DNA of 64,000 nucleotides, taken from positions 1,922,001 through 1,986,000 of the forward strand of contig NZ_CP141615.1 of NCBI RefSeq assembly GCF_035593305.1, in the 5' to 3' direction. A program made the translations under genes and the position numbers. The notes beneath the pieces were generated by a model, which worked only from the letters and a program-made list of their open reading frames with translations, did no database searches and was not told where the DNA came from. Of this stretch, positions 34,498 to 43,771 are shown piece after piece. How positions within the stretch are numbered: the first letter of the stretch is position 1; each line of letters begins with the position of its first letter. The stretch is from Limnochorda sp. L945t. Lineage in GTDB: Bacteria; Bacillota; Limnochordia; Limnochordales; Geochordaceae.

Positions 34498-35244
34498 TCA
34501 CGTGCCGCCTGCCCACACCTCGACGGCTAGAGCTGCGGCCAGGCCGAGGCCTGCCCCGACCGCGCCCCATCCGGGGAAGGGTTGGGCGACGAGTTCGGGC
34601 AGCATGTCGGTGGCCACCACGTACAGCATGGCTGCCGCCGCGCCCGCGTGCGCGGCCGGCAGCCACCCGGGCGCAGAGACCAAAGTCAGATAGGCCGTCG
34701 CCGCGGCCAGGGGTTCTACGAGTCCCGCCGCCGCAGCAGCAGCCCATGCGAGCCACCGGTGCACGCCGGCCGCCCTCAGCGGCACGGCCACGGCCAGCCC
34801 CTCCGGCAGGTTGTGGGCGCCGATGGAGACGGCCAGCATGGCCGCCCGAACGGGAATAGGAGCGGCGTAGGCGGCGCCGACGGCGAGCCCCTCGGGGATG
34901 TTGTGCACCACGATGGCCGTCCAGAGCAAGAGCGCCCGGCGGGCATGTTGCCGCCGGGCGCTCGGGGGTGGCCTGCGCCCCTGACCAAGAACCGCCCGCC
35001 GGACGACCCGGTCCAGCCCCCACATGGCCACCGTGCCGCCCAAGAGCCCCCCGGCCGCCTCCCCCGGCCCGGTGTTGAGGGCGGGCACCCCGAGCCCCCA
35101 GATGGAGACGACGGTCATGACTCCCGCGCTCACCCCCATGGCGAACGACCGCACGTCCTCCGGCAGCCGGGCAAACGCCACCGCCGGCAGGGCCCCCACC
35201 GCCGTCGCCAGCCCTGCAGCCAGGCTGGCCCACACCACCTGCAC
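34498..35244 (-). CDS. ZIP-family divalent metal transporter
   Basis: A 248-residue inner-membrane protein of the ZIP (ZupT/GufA-like) family, which imports zinc, iron or manganese. Helix 4 has VVHNIPEGLAVG and helix 5 has IGAHNLPEGLAVAV; together these HN-PEG boxes form the binuclear metal site. Helix 7 adds LYVVATDMLPE. The first helix starts VVWASLAAGLATAVGALP. I chose GTG 35242-35244 because GGGAGG lies 8 bases upstream and the family starts at this helix; the frame continues to a TTG at 35304. The loop after helix 3 is Arg/Gln-rich rather than His-rich. Confidence 0.88.
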   Translation of the reverse strand: MQVVWASLAAGLATAVGALPAVAFARLPEDVRSFAMGVSAGVMTVVSIWGLGVPALNTGPGEAAGGLLGGTVAMWGLDRVVRRAVLGQGRRPPPSARRQHARRALLLWTAIVVHNIPEGLAVGAAYAAPIPVRAAMLAVSIGAHNLPEGLAVAVPLRAAGVHRWLAWAAAAAAGLVEPLAAATAYLTLVSAPGWLPAAHAGAAAAMLYVVATDMLPELVAQPFPGWGAVGAGLGLAAALAVEVWAGGT

Positions 35245-35773
35245 CCCGTGGCCCTCCCACGCGGAGGTGTACGCGGCGAGGGCGACGAGCAGTACGCTCC
35301 GCAAGTGCCACCCCCGCCGGCGCAGGGGCGGGACTTCACCGGGGCGGGGCCCGGTGGCGAGCGCGAGCAGGGGCGGCCCCGTCTTCCGACGAACCCGCCC
35401 CCACTCTCTCCGCTCTGCTACGCTCGCAACGCCTGGACTCCGCTGCCGCCCGGAATAGGACTTCGTACCGGGACCTGCGATGCATGACTCCGGCCCTATC
35501 CCACCCTAGGGCTACTTGGATTTGCCTTCTCTGTCAACGCCTGTGGGAGGGCATGCTAGTGCACTGGATACTCATTTTCAGCCGCTCTCCTGCCGGCGCT
35601 CGGCGGCACGTTACATACGGTGTCACTTCGGTCCCGTGCGCGCTCCGAGCCCGAGCGCCTCGACCGGGGTATCCTCGCGGGCGAGGCCCTGCCCGTCGGC
35701 GGCCGGGGACGAGCCGGCAGGGACGTGGTAGAGCGTTCCCTAATCCTCTGGTCAAACGCCGAGGAGGTCGACG
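35245..35773. other. 529-base gap between divergent genes, no gene recognised
   Basis: The region separates the ZIP gene (minus) and adenine deaminase (plus), so it must hold both promoters. A minus-strand TTGACA lies at 35532-35537, but the hexamer 17 bases on is TAGCCC, a poor -10. I looked for a purine riboswitch core before the deaminase and found none. Bases 35510-35610 are somewhat richer in A+T than the flanks. No small reading frame here looks coding. Confidence 0.4.
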
Positions 35774-37594
35774 ATGGCAGGCAAAGCAGGCTGGACGACG
35801 CCGGAAGGCCCGGCGGCGCCCTCGGGCTCTCCCGGTGGCCCGCTGGCACCGGAGGAGGTACGCAAAGCCGTCGCCGTGGCGGCCGGCCGCGAGGCAGGCA
35901 GCGTGATGCTGCGGGGCGTCGACGTCGTCAACGTCTTCACCGGGGAGATCCTCCCCGGGCCGGTGGTGTTCGCCGGCCGCCTCATCGCGGCCACCGGCGA
36001 GCAGGCCGCCCGGTCGCAGGCCCGTGAGGTCGTGGAACTTCCCGGAGGGCTGGTAGTGCCCGGTTTCGTGGACGGGCACGTTCACCTGGAGTCGGCGCTG
36101 GTGGAGCCTCGGGAGTATGCGAGGGCCGTCGTTCCTCGGGGTGTGACCGCCGTGGTCTGGGATCCTCACGAGTGGGCCAACGTGGTGGGCAAGGTCGCCT
36201 TCGAGGCGGCGTCGGCCTCCACCCGGGGCCTGCCGCTGGACGTTTTCCTGACGGCGTCGTCCTCGGTGCCCGCCAGCCCCCTGGAGACGGCGGGCGCCTG
36301 CCTGGGCGCCGGAGATCTGGACGAGGCGCTCGCCATGGACGGGGTCGTCGGCCTCGCGGAACTGATGAACTTCCCGGGCGTCGCCGCCGGCGACGAGCAG
36401 GAGCTCCGCAAGATCTGGATGGCCGAACGGCGGGGTAAGGTCACCGACGGGCACGCTCCGCTGCTCGGAGGCCGGGCACTTTCGGCGTACGTCGCCGCGG
36501 GCGTGGCCTCGGACCACGAGTCCGTCTCCTTGGAGGAGGCCCGCGAGAAGCTTCGCCTCGGCATGATGGTGTTCATCCGGGAGGGTTCGGCGGCGCGTAA
36601 CCTGGCCGACCTGCTCCCGCTGGTCACCCCCCGTACCAAGGACCGGTTCTGCCTGGTGACGGACGACCGTCATCCGCACGACCTCGTGCGCGAGGGGGGC
36701 GTCGACCACGCCGTGCGGAAGGCGGTCGCCCTGGGGCTCGACCTGCCGACGGCCGTGCAGATGGCAACGCTCAACCCGTGCCGCTACTTCGGCCTGCGGC
36801 GCCGAGGCGCCGTGGCCCCGGGGTACCGGGCGGACGTGGTGGTGCTCGATCCGGTCGACCTCTCCGCACGGGCCGTGTTCAAGGATGGCAGGATGGTGGC
36901 GGCCCACGGGCGGCTGCTGGTGGAGGTCGACGCCCCCACCGATCCCCGGCTGCTCCACACCGTCCACCTGCCGCCGCTGAGCCTGGAGCGCATCCGGCTG
37001 CCGCGGGTCGAAGCCGGGGCGGTGCGGGCCATCGGGCTCCTGCCGGGCCAGATCGTCACGCGCGCACTGGCCGTGGAGCCCCCGGTCGTCGACGCCCAGG
37101 TGGTCGCCGCCCCGGAGCAGGACCTGGTCAAGCTCGTGGTCATCGAGCGCCATGGGCGCAGCGGCGGCATCGGCGTCGGGCTGTTGCAGGGGCTCGGGCT
37201 CAAGCGAGGGGCGCTCGCTTCCACGGTCGCCCACGACGCGCACAATCTCATCGTCGCCGGCGTATCGGACGATGACATCCTGGCCGCGGCCCGAGCCGTG
37301 GCCCGCAGCGGCGGCGGCTTCGCGGCGGTCGAGGGCGGCCGGGTGCTGGCGGAGTTGCCGCTGCCGGTGGCAGGGCTCATGTCGCAAAGGCCGCTGCCGG
37401 AGGTCGTCGAGGCGCTCGACCGGCTGGAGCTGGCAGCCAGGAACCTGGGCGTCCAGCTCGCCGCGCCGTTCATGGCGCTGTCGTTCATGGCGCTGTCGGT
37501 GATCCCCGAGCTGAAGCTCACCGACCGGGGCCTGGTAGACGCCTCCGCCGGCCAGGTCGTGAGCTGGGCAGCCGGCCCGGCGGCCCGGGGATGA
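35774..37594 (+). CDS. ade: Adenine deaminase
   Basis: A 606-residue amidohydrolase that deaminates adenine to hypoxanthine with a metal centre (Fe/Mn) in the cytosol. Metal ligands are visible in PGFVDGHVHLESALV (HxH), further conserved points are WDPHEWANVVG and DGHAPLLGG, and the late metal-site aspartate lies in VTDDRHPHDLV. The C-terminal domain has the family motifs VAHDAHNLIVAGVSDDD and the closing ALSVIPELKLTDRGLVD. The length is the normal 570-600 residues plus a short N-terminal extension. ATG has GAGGAGG 6 bases upstream. The next gene may support xanthine dehydrogenase maturation, so the pair suggests purine catabolism. Confidence 0.95.
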   Translation: MAGKAGWTTPEGPAAPSGSPGGPLAPEEVRKAVAVAAGREAGSVMLRGVDVVNVFTGEILPGPVVFAGRLIAATGEQAARSQAREVVELPGGLVVPGFVDGHVHLESALVEPREYARAVVPRGVTAVVWDPHEWANVVGKVAFEAASASTRGLPLDVFLTASSSVPASPLETAGACLGAGDLDEALAMDGVVGLAELMNFPGVAAGDEQELRKIWMAERRGKVTDGHAPLLGGRALSAYVAAGVASDHESVSLEEAREKLRLGMMVFIREGSAARNLADLLPLVTPRTKDRFCLVTDDRHPHDLVREGGVDHAVRKAVALGLDLPTAVQMATLNPCRYFGLRRRGAVAPGYRADVVVLDPVDLSARAVFKDGRMVAAHGRLLVEVDAPTDPRLLHTVHLPPLSLERIRLPRVEAGAVRAIGLLPGQIVTRALAVEPPVVDAQVVAAPEQDLVKLVVIERHGRSGGIGVGLLQGLGLKRGALASTVAHDAHNLIVAGVSDDDILAAARAVARSGGGFAAVEGGRVLAELPLPVAGLMSQRPLPEVVEALDRLELAARNLGVQLAAPFMALSFMALSVIPELKLTDRGLVDASAGQVVSWAAGPAARG

Positions 37595-37634
37595 GCAGGG
37601 GTACGTGGGGTCGAGAGAGGAGCAGGTGCGTGCC

Positions 37635-38267
37635 ATGCCGGCCGAAGGCCAGGTTTGGGCCGTGGTGCTGGCCGCCGGGGAAGGGCGCCGGATGCTGGCG
37701 GGTCGCAGCACGCTGCCCAAGCCCGTTTTGCCGGTCGAAGGCGAGCCCATGGTGCGCCGGGTGGTACGCCGGGCGCTCGAGGCCGGAGTGGACGGCGTCG
37801 TGGTGGTGGCGGGGGCAGCCGCCGGGGAGGTGCTGGAGGCGTTGCACGGCCTCGACGTCGAGCGGCTGCGGGTGCTCTACAACGCCGACTGGCAGCGAGG
37901 CATGAGCACGTCGCTTCGCGCCGGGGTGTTCGCGCTGCCCGCCGAGGCCGCCTGCGCGCTCGTCCTGCTGGCAGACCAGCCGGCCGTTACGGGCGAACTG
38001 TTGCGGAAGGTCGTCGAGGCGAGCCGTGGTGCCCCGGCTGCAGCGTGCCGCTATCCGGGGGGCCACCTGGGACCCCCGTGCGTCCTGGATCGTTCGACGT
38101 GGCCTGCCTTGCGGGAGATCGCGGGCGATCAGGGAGCCCGCAAGGTGCTCGCGAGCCTGGGCGCCCGGGTGCAGGCCGTCGAAGCGCCCGAGGCCGAGCT
38201 GGCCGACGTCGACACCCCCGAGGACCTGGTGCGCGTGGCGCCGGGCAGCTCTCACCAAGGGCCGTAA
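37635..38267 (+). CDS. MobA-like nucleotidyltransferase (MocA/PucB type)
   Basis: A 210-residue GT-A fold nucleotidyltransferase. VVLAAGEGRRM is the nucleotide-binding loop, followed by LPKPVLPVEGEPMVRRVVR. LVLLADQPAVTGELL carries the metal-binding aspartate (usual DMP/DQP), and GHLGPPCVLDR matches the substrate-binding GHP-G-P----R motif. Relatives MocA and PucB attach CMP to molybdopterin for xanthine-dehydrogenase-type enzymes. Standing 40 bases after adenine deaminase, it may serve a purine hydroxylase encoded elsewhere. ATG 37635 is chosen; GTG codons at 37605 and 37626 are in frame. Confidence 0.82.
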   Translation: MPAEGQVWAVVLAAGEGRRMLAGRSTLPKPVLPVEGEPMVRRVVRRALEAGVDGVVVVAGAAAGEVLEALHGLDVERLRVLYNADWQRGMSTSLRAGVFALPAEAACALVLLADQPAVTGELLRKVVEASRGAPAAACRYPGGHLGPPCVLDRSTWPALREIAGDQGARKVLASLGARVQAVEAPEAELADVDTPEDLVRVAPGSSHQGP

Positions 38268-38342
38268 ACCCCCTGGCACTATTAGGTCCAGATGCCCGAG
38301 GCCGATTTCCAGCCCTAGAGGCGTGCAAGGAGGGGTACCATC

Positions 38343-39296
38343 GTGTCCAGCATGAGAGACGGGCGGCTCCATCCGATCTCCTACAGTGCGTTCCACTTCC
38401 TCGTCGGAGGGTGCCTGGCAGTTGCTCTGGCCGCATCGGGTGCCGCCTTCGCACCCGCTGTCCGGGCCTCGGCCGGCCAGGCTCCCCAGCCGGTTGCCGT
38501 GAAGGAATCCCGCGTCGGCATCCCGCATGGCGACCACGAGATCCCCGCCGTCTTCACCGAGCCGGCGGACCCTCAGGGGGCAGTCCCGGCCGTGCTCCTC
38601 ATCCACGGTTTTGCGAGCCACAAGGACGAGGTTGGCAACTTCTACAAGAGACTCGCTTCCCAACTCGCCGCCCACGGGGTCGCTTCGCTGCGCTTCGATT
38701 TCCCGGGATCCGGCGACAGCACGCTACCGTTCGAGGTCAACACGGTCGCCCTGCAGGTAGCCGAGGCGAGGCGGGCGTTGGAGTACCTGGCGTCGCGCCC
38801 ATCGGTGGATCCTAACCGGATGGGGATCGTGGGGTTCAGTCTCGGCGGGATCGTCGCGGCTGCGGTGGCAGCGGGCGATACTGCCGTTCGGGCCCTGGCG
38901 CTGTGGTCCACTCCTGGTGACACGCCTGCAGCCTTTGCGGACCTGTACGCCCGCTACTACCAGGCGTCCATCCGGAGCGATGCCGTCGAGGCCGATCTCG
39001 GCTTTCGCAAGGTGCACCTGAGCCGGGCGTTTTTCGATAGCCTCTTCGCGTCGTTCCCTCTCCACGACATTGCCGGGTACCAGGGGCCGCTACTCGTCAT
39101 CGCAGGCGAGAAAGACGGCGCCCAGCCGCGGTACGCCCGGGAGTTCGCACAACGGGCAGGCAGTCTGGACGTGACCCTGCGCATCATCCCCGGCGCCGAC
39201 CACATCTTCAACGTGCTGACGCCGGACCAGGGGCCGTCGGACGAAGTCATCGAGCTCACCACCCGGTGGATGCTCGACCGCCTCACCGCGCGCTGA
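38343..39296 (+). CDS. Exported alpha/beta hydrolase
   Basis: A 317-residue serine hydrolase. The N-terminus has a signal peptide or anchor (FLVGGCLAVALAASGAAFAPAVRA). The hydrolase fold shows the oxyanion strand LLIHGFASHKDE, RFDFPGSGDS, the nucleophile elbow VGFSLGGIVAA, the acid in IAGEKDGAQP and the histidine in PGADHIF. The organisation resembles BAAT/dienelactone-hydrolase-like esterases; the substrate is unknown. GTG 38343 has AAGGAGG 9 bases upstream, better placed than the internal ATG at 38352. Its end overlaps the convergent kinase gene by 14 bases. Confidence 0.85.
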   Translation: MSSMRDGRLHPISYSAFHFLVGGCLAVALAASGAAFAPAVRASAGQAPQPVAVKESRVGIPHGDHEIPAVFTEPADPQGAVPAVLLIHGFASHKDEVGNFYKRLASQLAAHGVASLRFDFPGSGDSTLPFEVNTVALQVAEARRALEYLASRPSVDPNRMGIVGFSLGGIVAAAVAAGDTAVRALALWSTPGDTPAAFADLYARYYQASIRSDAVEADLGFRKVHLSRAFFDSLFASFPLHDIAGYQGPLLVIAGEKDGAQPRYAREFAQRAGSLDVTLRIIPGADHIFNVLTPDQGPSDEVIELTTRWMLDRLTAR

Positions 39297-40341
39297 GACG
39301 AGGTACCAGCGTCCTGGCGCTCTCGCCGAGCACGGCCTCGAGCGCCAGCAGCACGGCACCGGCCACCGGCGGGCGCGGCGCGACCTCCAGGCGGATGTCG
39401 CGGCCGGGGCGCAACGCCTGCAAGCGTCTGGCCACCTCTGCGAGGAGCCACTGCGCGAGCGTGTCCGGCGACACGGCCAACTCACCTGGCGCCGTCCCCG
39501 CCGGAGGCTGCCCGGGATGACCTGCTAGCAAGCCGCCGCTCGCGTACGCCCGCACCGGCGGCGCCAGGCGCAGCCGGTCGTCAACGGCGGCCACGAGCCG
39601 GGCGAGCTCGCCGGCCGCCGCCCGCACGATCGCTTCCGCCACCCGGTCCCCGCCGCGGGCAACTTGGAGCACCCCGCGAGCCAGCCCGGCAATGCGCTCC
39701 CGGGGCGCGGCCCCCGAGTACACGGCGTCGATGATCGCCTGCGGCTCGATGGATCCGAGGCCGGCCTCGACCACTCTTGCGAGAGCGGTGGCAGGCCCAC
39801 GCCCATCCGCCGCACGCAGTACGGCTCCGACCGCCCTGCGGCCGATGTCGTAGGCGCTGCCCTCGTCGCCCAGCAGGTACCCCCATCCGCCGGCCCGGGC
39901 TTCTCGCCCTTGCTCATCCATCCCGTACGCCACGGATCCGGTGCCCGCGACCAGGATGATGCCCGGCCCGCCGCCCGTGGCAGCCGCCAGCGCGATGCGG
40001 GCGTCGTGGACGACCCGTACCGCTTGCGCCGCCATAAACTCCCGGCGCAGGGCCGCCTCCACGGCCTCCCCGACCGACGTCCCGGCGCCACCTGCCAGGC
40101 CTACTACCACGGCCGCGATGTCGCCCGCCCGGGCTCCCGCCCGTTGGAGCGCCAGGCCCGCCGCTTCCCGTAGCGCCTCGACAGACCGCTCGGGGCCGAT
40201 GGCCCGGGGGTTACTGGGCCCCGCCTCGCCGCGCCCGGCGACCGTGCCGTCGAGCCCGGCCACCCAGCAACGGGTGGAGGTGCCCCCGCCGTCGATCCCG
40301 GCCACGTACCCCGTCGAAGGCTCGCCGGGTGTCGGCCTCAC
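39283..40341 (-). CDS. BadF/BadG-family amino-sugar kinase (NagK/MurK-like)
   Basis: A 352-residue ASKHA-fold kinase. GIDGGGTSTRCWVAG is the phosphate-1 loop. GLAGGAGTSVGEAV, VVHDARIALAAATGGGPGIILVAGTGSVAYG and GWGYLLGDEGSAYDIGRRAV are the standard boxes of bacterial and eukaryotic N-acetylglucosamine kinases and of clostridial MurK. In this operon, with MurQ and a muramidase, phosphorylation of imported MurNAc and GlcNAc is the natural role, supplying MurNAc-6-P to MurQ. The GTG at 40339-40341 overlaps the permease stop (GTGA). It is the last gene of the operon. Confidence 0.85.
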   Translation of the reverse strand: MRPTPGEPSTGYVAGIDGGGTSTRCWVAGLDGTVAGRGEAGPSNPRAIGPERSVEALREAAGLALQRAGARAGDIAAVVVGLAGGAGTSVGEAVEAALRREFMAAQAVRVVHDARIALAAATGGGPGIILVAGTGSVAYGMDEQGREARAGGWGYLLGDEGSAYDIGRRAVGAVLRAADGRGPATALARVVEAGLGSIEPQAIIDAVYSGAAPRERIAGLARGVLQVARGGDRVAEAIVRAAAGELARLVAAVDDRLRLAPPVRAYASGGLLAGHPGQPPAGTAPGELAVSPDTLAQWLLAEVARRLQALRPGRDIRLEVAPRPPVAGAVLLALEAVLGESARTLVPRLSAR

Positions 40342-41177
40342 CCCTTCACCCCTCCTAAGGTCAACCCTTTGATGAAGTAGCGCTGCAGCGATAAGAACAA
40401 GGCGATCATCGGTACCGCCGCCAGGGCGGCGCCGGCCATTTGCAGGCCGTAGTCCACCGTGTTCTCCTGTTGCAGTGTCGCGAGCCCAACTGGAAGGGTG
40501 AGCTTGTTCGTGTCGTTCAGGACGATCAGAGGCCACAAGAAGTTGTTCCAGTTTCCCATGAAGGTAAAGATGGCCAACACCGCTAGCGCTGGTGCCGCTA
40601 ACGGCACAATGATCCGCGAGTAGATGGTGAAGGCACCTGCACCATCTATCCGTGCCGCATCTTCCAGCTCAGACGGGATGGTGAGGATGAACTGTCGCAT
40701 CAGGAAGACGCCAAAGACGTCCGCAAGGGCCGGCAAAACCACGGCGTACAGCGTGTTCAAGAGCCCCAGGCGGCTCATGACAATGAAGATCGGAACGAGG
40801 GTCACCTGTCCGGGAATGATCATCATGGCGATGATGGTCCAGAAGATCTGGTCGCGGCCCGGGAAGCGCTTCTTCGCAAAGCCGTAGCCCGCCATGGAAT
40901 CGAACAGTACGGTAAAGAAGGTCACTGTCGCGGCTACCACCGAGCTGTTAAGAAGCCATCGTCCGATAGGCCCGGCCTTCAACAGCCGAGCATAGTTCTC
41001 CAGGGTAGGGGGATTCGGGAAGAGCGCCGGGGGAAACTTCAGCACGGCGTTTTGCGCTATCAAGGAAGTGGCAAATAGCCAGTACAGTGGCACTAGAGCA
41101 AGGAAAGCATATGCGGTCAGGATGGCCAGGGCGATCCCTCGGGCACCCAGCCCTCGCCAGTCACGGTACGCCTTCAT
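40338..41177 (-). CDS. Sugar ABC transporter permease, MalG type
   Basis: A 279-residue inner-membrane permease with six predicted helices, starting with ALAILTAYAFLALVPLYWLFATSL. The coupling loop reads ELEDAARIDGAGAFTIYSRIIVPLAAPAL, the EAA motif of carbohydrate uptake permeases, and the C-terminus ends QRYFIKGLTLGGVKG, typical of MalG subunits. It pairs with the MalF-type permease 70 bases upstream and overlaps the kinase by 4 bases. No ATPase gene lies in this operon, so a shared MsmX-like ATPase is likely used. Confidence 0.9.
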   Translation of the reverse strand: MKAYRDWRGLGARGIALAILTAYAFLALVPLYWLFATSLIAQNAVLKFPPALFPNPPTLENYARLLKAGPIGRWLLNSSVVAATVTFFTVLFDSMAGYGFAKKRFPGRDQIFWTIIAMMIIPGQVTLVPIFIVMSRLGLLNTLYAVVLPALADVFGVFLMRQFILTIPSELEDAARIDGAGAFTIYSRIIVPLAAPALAVLAIFTFMGNWNNFLWPLIVLNDTNKLTLPVGLATLQQENTVDYGLQMAGAALAAVPMIALFLSLQRYFIKGLTLGGVKG

Positions 41178-41247
41178 CGGACCATACCCCCGTCATACCG
41201 GTACACAGACAACTTTCCCATCAGAACCGCATGCAGACCCAGTCTCA

Positions 41248-42198
41248 TCAGTACTGCACATCCCGAGAGAGCCAGCGGAACTGGACGACGGCAAGCGCGG
41301 TTACGATCGCGAACAGAACCAAAGCCTCTGCAGAGGCCTTTCCGAAGTTGAAGAACTGGAAAGCGCTGTTGTAGATCTCCGTCACCATGGTCGTGGTAGC
41401 ATTCCCGGGCCCGCCACCGGTCATGATGAACACGTTGGTGAAGATTTGGAACGATCCGATTGTACTCATGACGACAATGTAAAGGGTCGTAGGCGTGACC
41501 AGGGGAACCGTCAACCGCCACCACTTCTGGAATCCGGAAGCGCCGTCAATCTCTGCGGCCTCGTAGAGCTCGCGCGGGATGCCGTTCATTGCGGCCAGAT
41601 AAAGCACCACTCCCGCTCCCGGAGGCGAAAGGATGGCCATGAGAATGATGCTCCACAGGGCAATGTCCGGCGATACGAGCCACTGCACCTTGCCAACGCC
41701 AAGAAGCCCTAGCAGATAATTGAACAATCCGTAATCATAATCAAAGAGCCATTTCCATACGAGCGCCAAGACTACGGCCGAGGCTACTGCCGGCAGGTAA
41801 TACGCGGCCCGATAGAAGGTCTGCAGCACATTGCTCAACGGCTGAATCAGGCTGGCCAGCCCCAGTGCAGTCATGACGGCTACGGGCACTACCACGGCGG
41901 TGTAGATAGCGGTGTTTCGCAAGGACAGCCAAAACACGTTATCATGAGCAAGCGCCCTGAAGTTCTCCAACCCCACCCATGTGGAGCGAAACGGCTGGAC
42001 GTTTTCGAAGGCCATCTGGACTCCCATAAGCACGGGCGTCACCAAGAAGATCGCGAAGAGCACCAGCTTTGGGAGCACGAACAAGTAGCCTTCGAAAGCC
42101 TCGCGCCATTCTAATCGTGTCCACCATGGAAGACGCTTGCGCTGGAGTGTGGTCTGATCCCCCGCTAACTGGGGAGCGTCGCTTGCTCTTCCTTCCAT
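41248..42198 (-). CDS. Sugar ABC transporter permease, MalF type
   Basis: A 316-residue inner-membrane permease. After a polar N-terminus the first helix is YLFVLPKLVLFAIFLVTPVLMGV. It is followed by ENFRALAHDNVFWLSLRNTAIYT and the coupling loop RELYEAAEIDGASGFQKWWRLTVPLVTP, and TGGGPGNATTTMVTEIYNSAF is the characteristic late MalF motif. Start ATG 42198 follows AGGAGAAG at some distance. Base composition over 41300-42200 is a little less GC-rich than its neighbours, as it is for the binding protein beside it. It works with the MalG-type gene to import a sugar, probably MurNAc or a muropeptide-derived disaccharide by context. Confidence 0.9.
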   Translation of the reverse strand: MEGRASDAPQLAGDQTTLQRKRLPWWTRLEWREAFEGYLFVLPKLVLFAIFLVTPVLMGVQMAFENVQPFRSTWVGLENFRALAHDNVFWLSLRNTAIYTAVVVPVAVMTALGLASLIQPLSNVLQTFYRAAYYLPAVASAVVLALVWKWLFDYDYGLFNYLLGLLGVGKVQWLVSPDIALWSIILMAILSPPGAGVVLYLAAMNGIPRELYEAAEIDGASGFQKWWRLTVPLVTPTTLYIVVMSTIGSFQIFTNVFIMTGGGPGNATTTMVTEIYNSAFQFFNFGKASAEALVLFAIVTALAVVQFRWLSRDVQY

Positions 42199-42268
42199 CA
42201 CGCTCGGCTCTTCTCCTAAGCCATAGGATAGCGCGAGGGGTGGGAAAGCCACCCCTCGCGCCCAGGTT

Positions 42269-43618
42269 CTATCGGCTGGCCTTCAGAATGGCATCGGCTG
42301 CCCTGGCGGCGTTGGCCATGGCCTCTTCCGCCGACTGCTTCCCAAGAATGGCCAGCTGGAAGTACGGTACAATCGCCTTGTCGACCTCGAGCCAACTTGG
42401 CGTGACCGGTGGGACGTCCAGCGTCGGCACGGCGTTCCTTAACGCCCAGCTCAAATAGGGGTCATCGGTGTAGATGTCCCCCACCGACCGGCGGGATGGG
42501 AACGTTCCGTAGTTCGTAAGGGCCTTTTGATTCTCCGGGCTGGTCAAGAACCGGCCGAATTCCATCGCGGCCTTGACGCGGTCCTTATCATCATGCTTGA
42601 AGACTACAAAGCCGCCCACGCCCTCATGCAACGAGATGGGACGGCCCAGCTTGCCGATGGGATAGTTGGCCACGGCGAAGGGGAAAGGCTTCGTCGCTTG
42701 CGGCGTACCCTGGAAGCCCTCAGTCTGGCCCTCAAGAGCCTTTTCGAGCTGACGGATGTAGAACGTACCCTGAGCCAGCATGGCCAGGTGTCCATCCGTG
42801 AACATTTTGGTCATGTCGGCGTCCTGCGCCGAACCCATGGCAAGAGGCGACACCTTGTGTTTCTGAACCAGATCGACAAGTTTCTGCAGCCCTGAAACTC
42901 CTTCTGCCGTGTTCAGCCCGAACCGGACCTCATCGGGTGACAGCAGCTGCCCGCCGTCCGAGAGGAGGACCCCGAACGCCTGGTAATAGAAGGGCTGCAT
43001 GATCGCCCCGAAGCCGTAGACTTGCTGTCCGTTCTTGTCCTTGAAGGTCAGTTTCTTGGCGGTCTCGACGAACTCATCCCACGTCCAGTTGCCGTCCTTC
43101 GGCGGCTCAATGCCGCGCTCCTTGAAGATATCCAGATTGAGGTAAATCACGTAGGTGGTGGTAAACCAGGGCCATCCGTAGATCTTGCCCTGGTACGTGA
43201 ACTTCTTGAGGGCCACCGGGTAGTAGTCGGCCCGATCTTGCGGGGTCAGATACGGGTCGATGGGCTCCAGAATACCGTACTTGGCCCATGTGGCCACCTT
43301 GGCACCGCCGGTAGCGATGTCGGGGAACTGGCGCGCCATGATGGCCGTGTCCAGTTTTGTGGTGGCGCTGGCCCAGTCGAGCTGCGTCAGCTTGATCTTA
43401 ACGTTGGGATGGGTTTCTTCGAACGCCTGGATCATGCTCTTCTGCCAGTAATAGACGTCGCCGTTCACGGGCCAGGCGGGAGTGGACCACCAGCTCAGGG
43501 TGATTTGCTTGTCCGCGGCCTGGGAAGTGCCTCCCGTTAGCGCCAAGACTGCAGCTAACAACATCGCAGCCCCTACAACCCGCCCCAACGACGCCACCTT
43601 CGGTAGCAAGTGCTTCAT
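42269..43618 (-). CDS. Sugar ABC transporter substrate-binding protein
   Basis: A 449-residue family 1 sugar-binding protein. The signal peptide GAAMLLAAVLALTGGTSQAA has no lipobox cysteine, so the mature protein would be free in a periplasm. Typical features are ITLSWWSTPAW at the mature start, AFEETHPNVKIKL, PDIATGGA, the aromatic-rich hinge GWPWFTTTYVIYLNLDIFKERGI, and the closing TSPENQKALTNYGTFPSRRSV. ATG is preceded by AAGGGGGAG. It precedes both permeases. The ligand is inferred from context as MurNAc, GlcNAc-MurNAc or a related amino sugar. Confidence 0.9.
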   Translation of the reverse strand: MKHLLPKVASLGRVVGAAMLLAAVLALTGGTSQAADKQITLSWWSTPAWPVNGDVYYWQKSMIQAFEETHPNVKIKLTQLDWASATTKLDTAIMARQFPDIATGGAKVATWAKYGILEPIDPYLTPQDRADYYPVALKKFTYQGKIYGWPWFTTTYVIYLNLDIFKERGIEPPKDGNWTWDEFVETAKKLTFKDKNGQQVYGFGAIMQPFYYQAFGVLLSDGGQLLSPDEVRFGLNTAEGVSGLQKLVDLVQKHKVSPLAMGSAQDADMTKMFTDGHLAMLAQGTFYIRQLEKALEGQTEGFQGTPQATKPFPFAVANYPIGKLGRPISLHEGVGGFVVFKHDDKDRVKAAMEFGRFLTSPENQKALTNYGTFPSRRSVGDIYTDDPYLSWALRNAVPTLDVPPVTPSWLEVDKAIVPYFQLAILGKQSAEEAMANAARAADAILKASR

Positions 43619-43771
43619 TGTGGCTCCCCCTTCGATGGGCCTCGCGTCAGCCGAGTGTCTCCAGGATGCCGATCAGCACCGTAGGGTTGGATCCGTTACG
43701 TCAGTCCTCCTTCCCTTGTGCGTGTGACCCGGGCGACACCCATCCACCCTTCCCGCTCGTTGCCGTACCTG

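Noticed and set aside
35509-35537. Minus-strand promoter TTGACA-17-TAGCCC for the ZIP gene.
   Set aside because: The -35 box is perfect but the -10 box matches only two of six bases, so I did not list it as a promoter.
35245-35773. Purine riboswitch or T-box ahead of adenine deaminase.
   Set aside because: No conserved core or anti-terminator arrangement could be found; the gap has only scattered short repeats.
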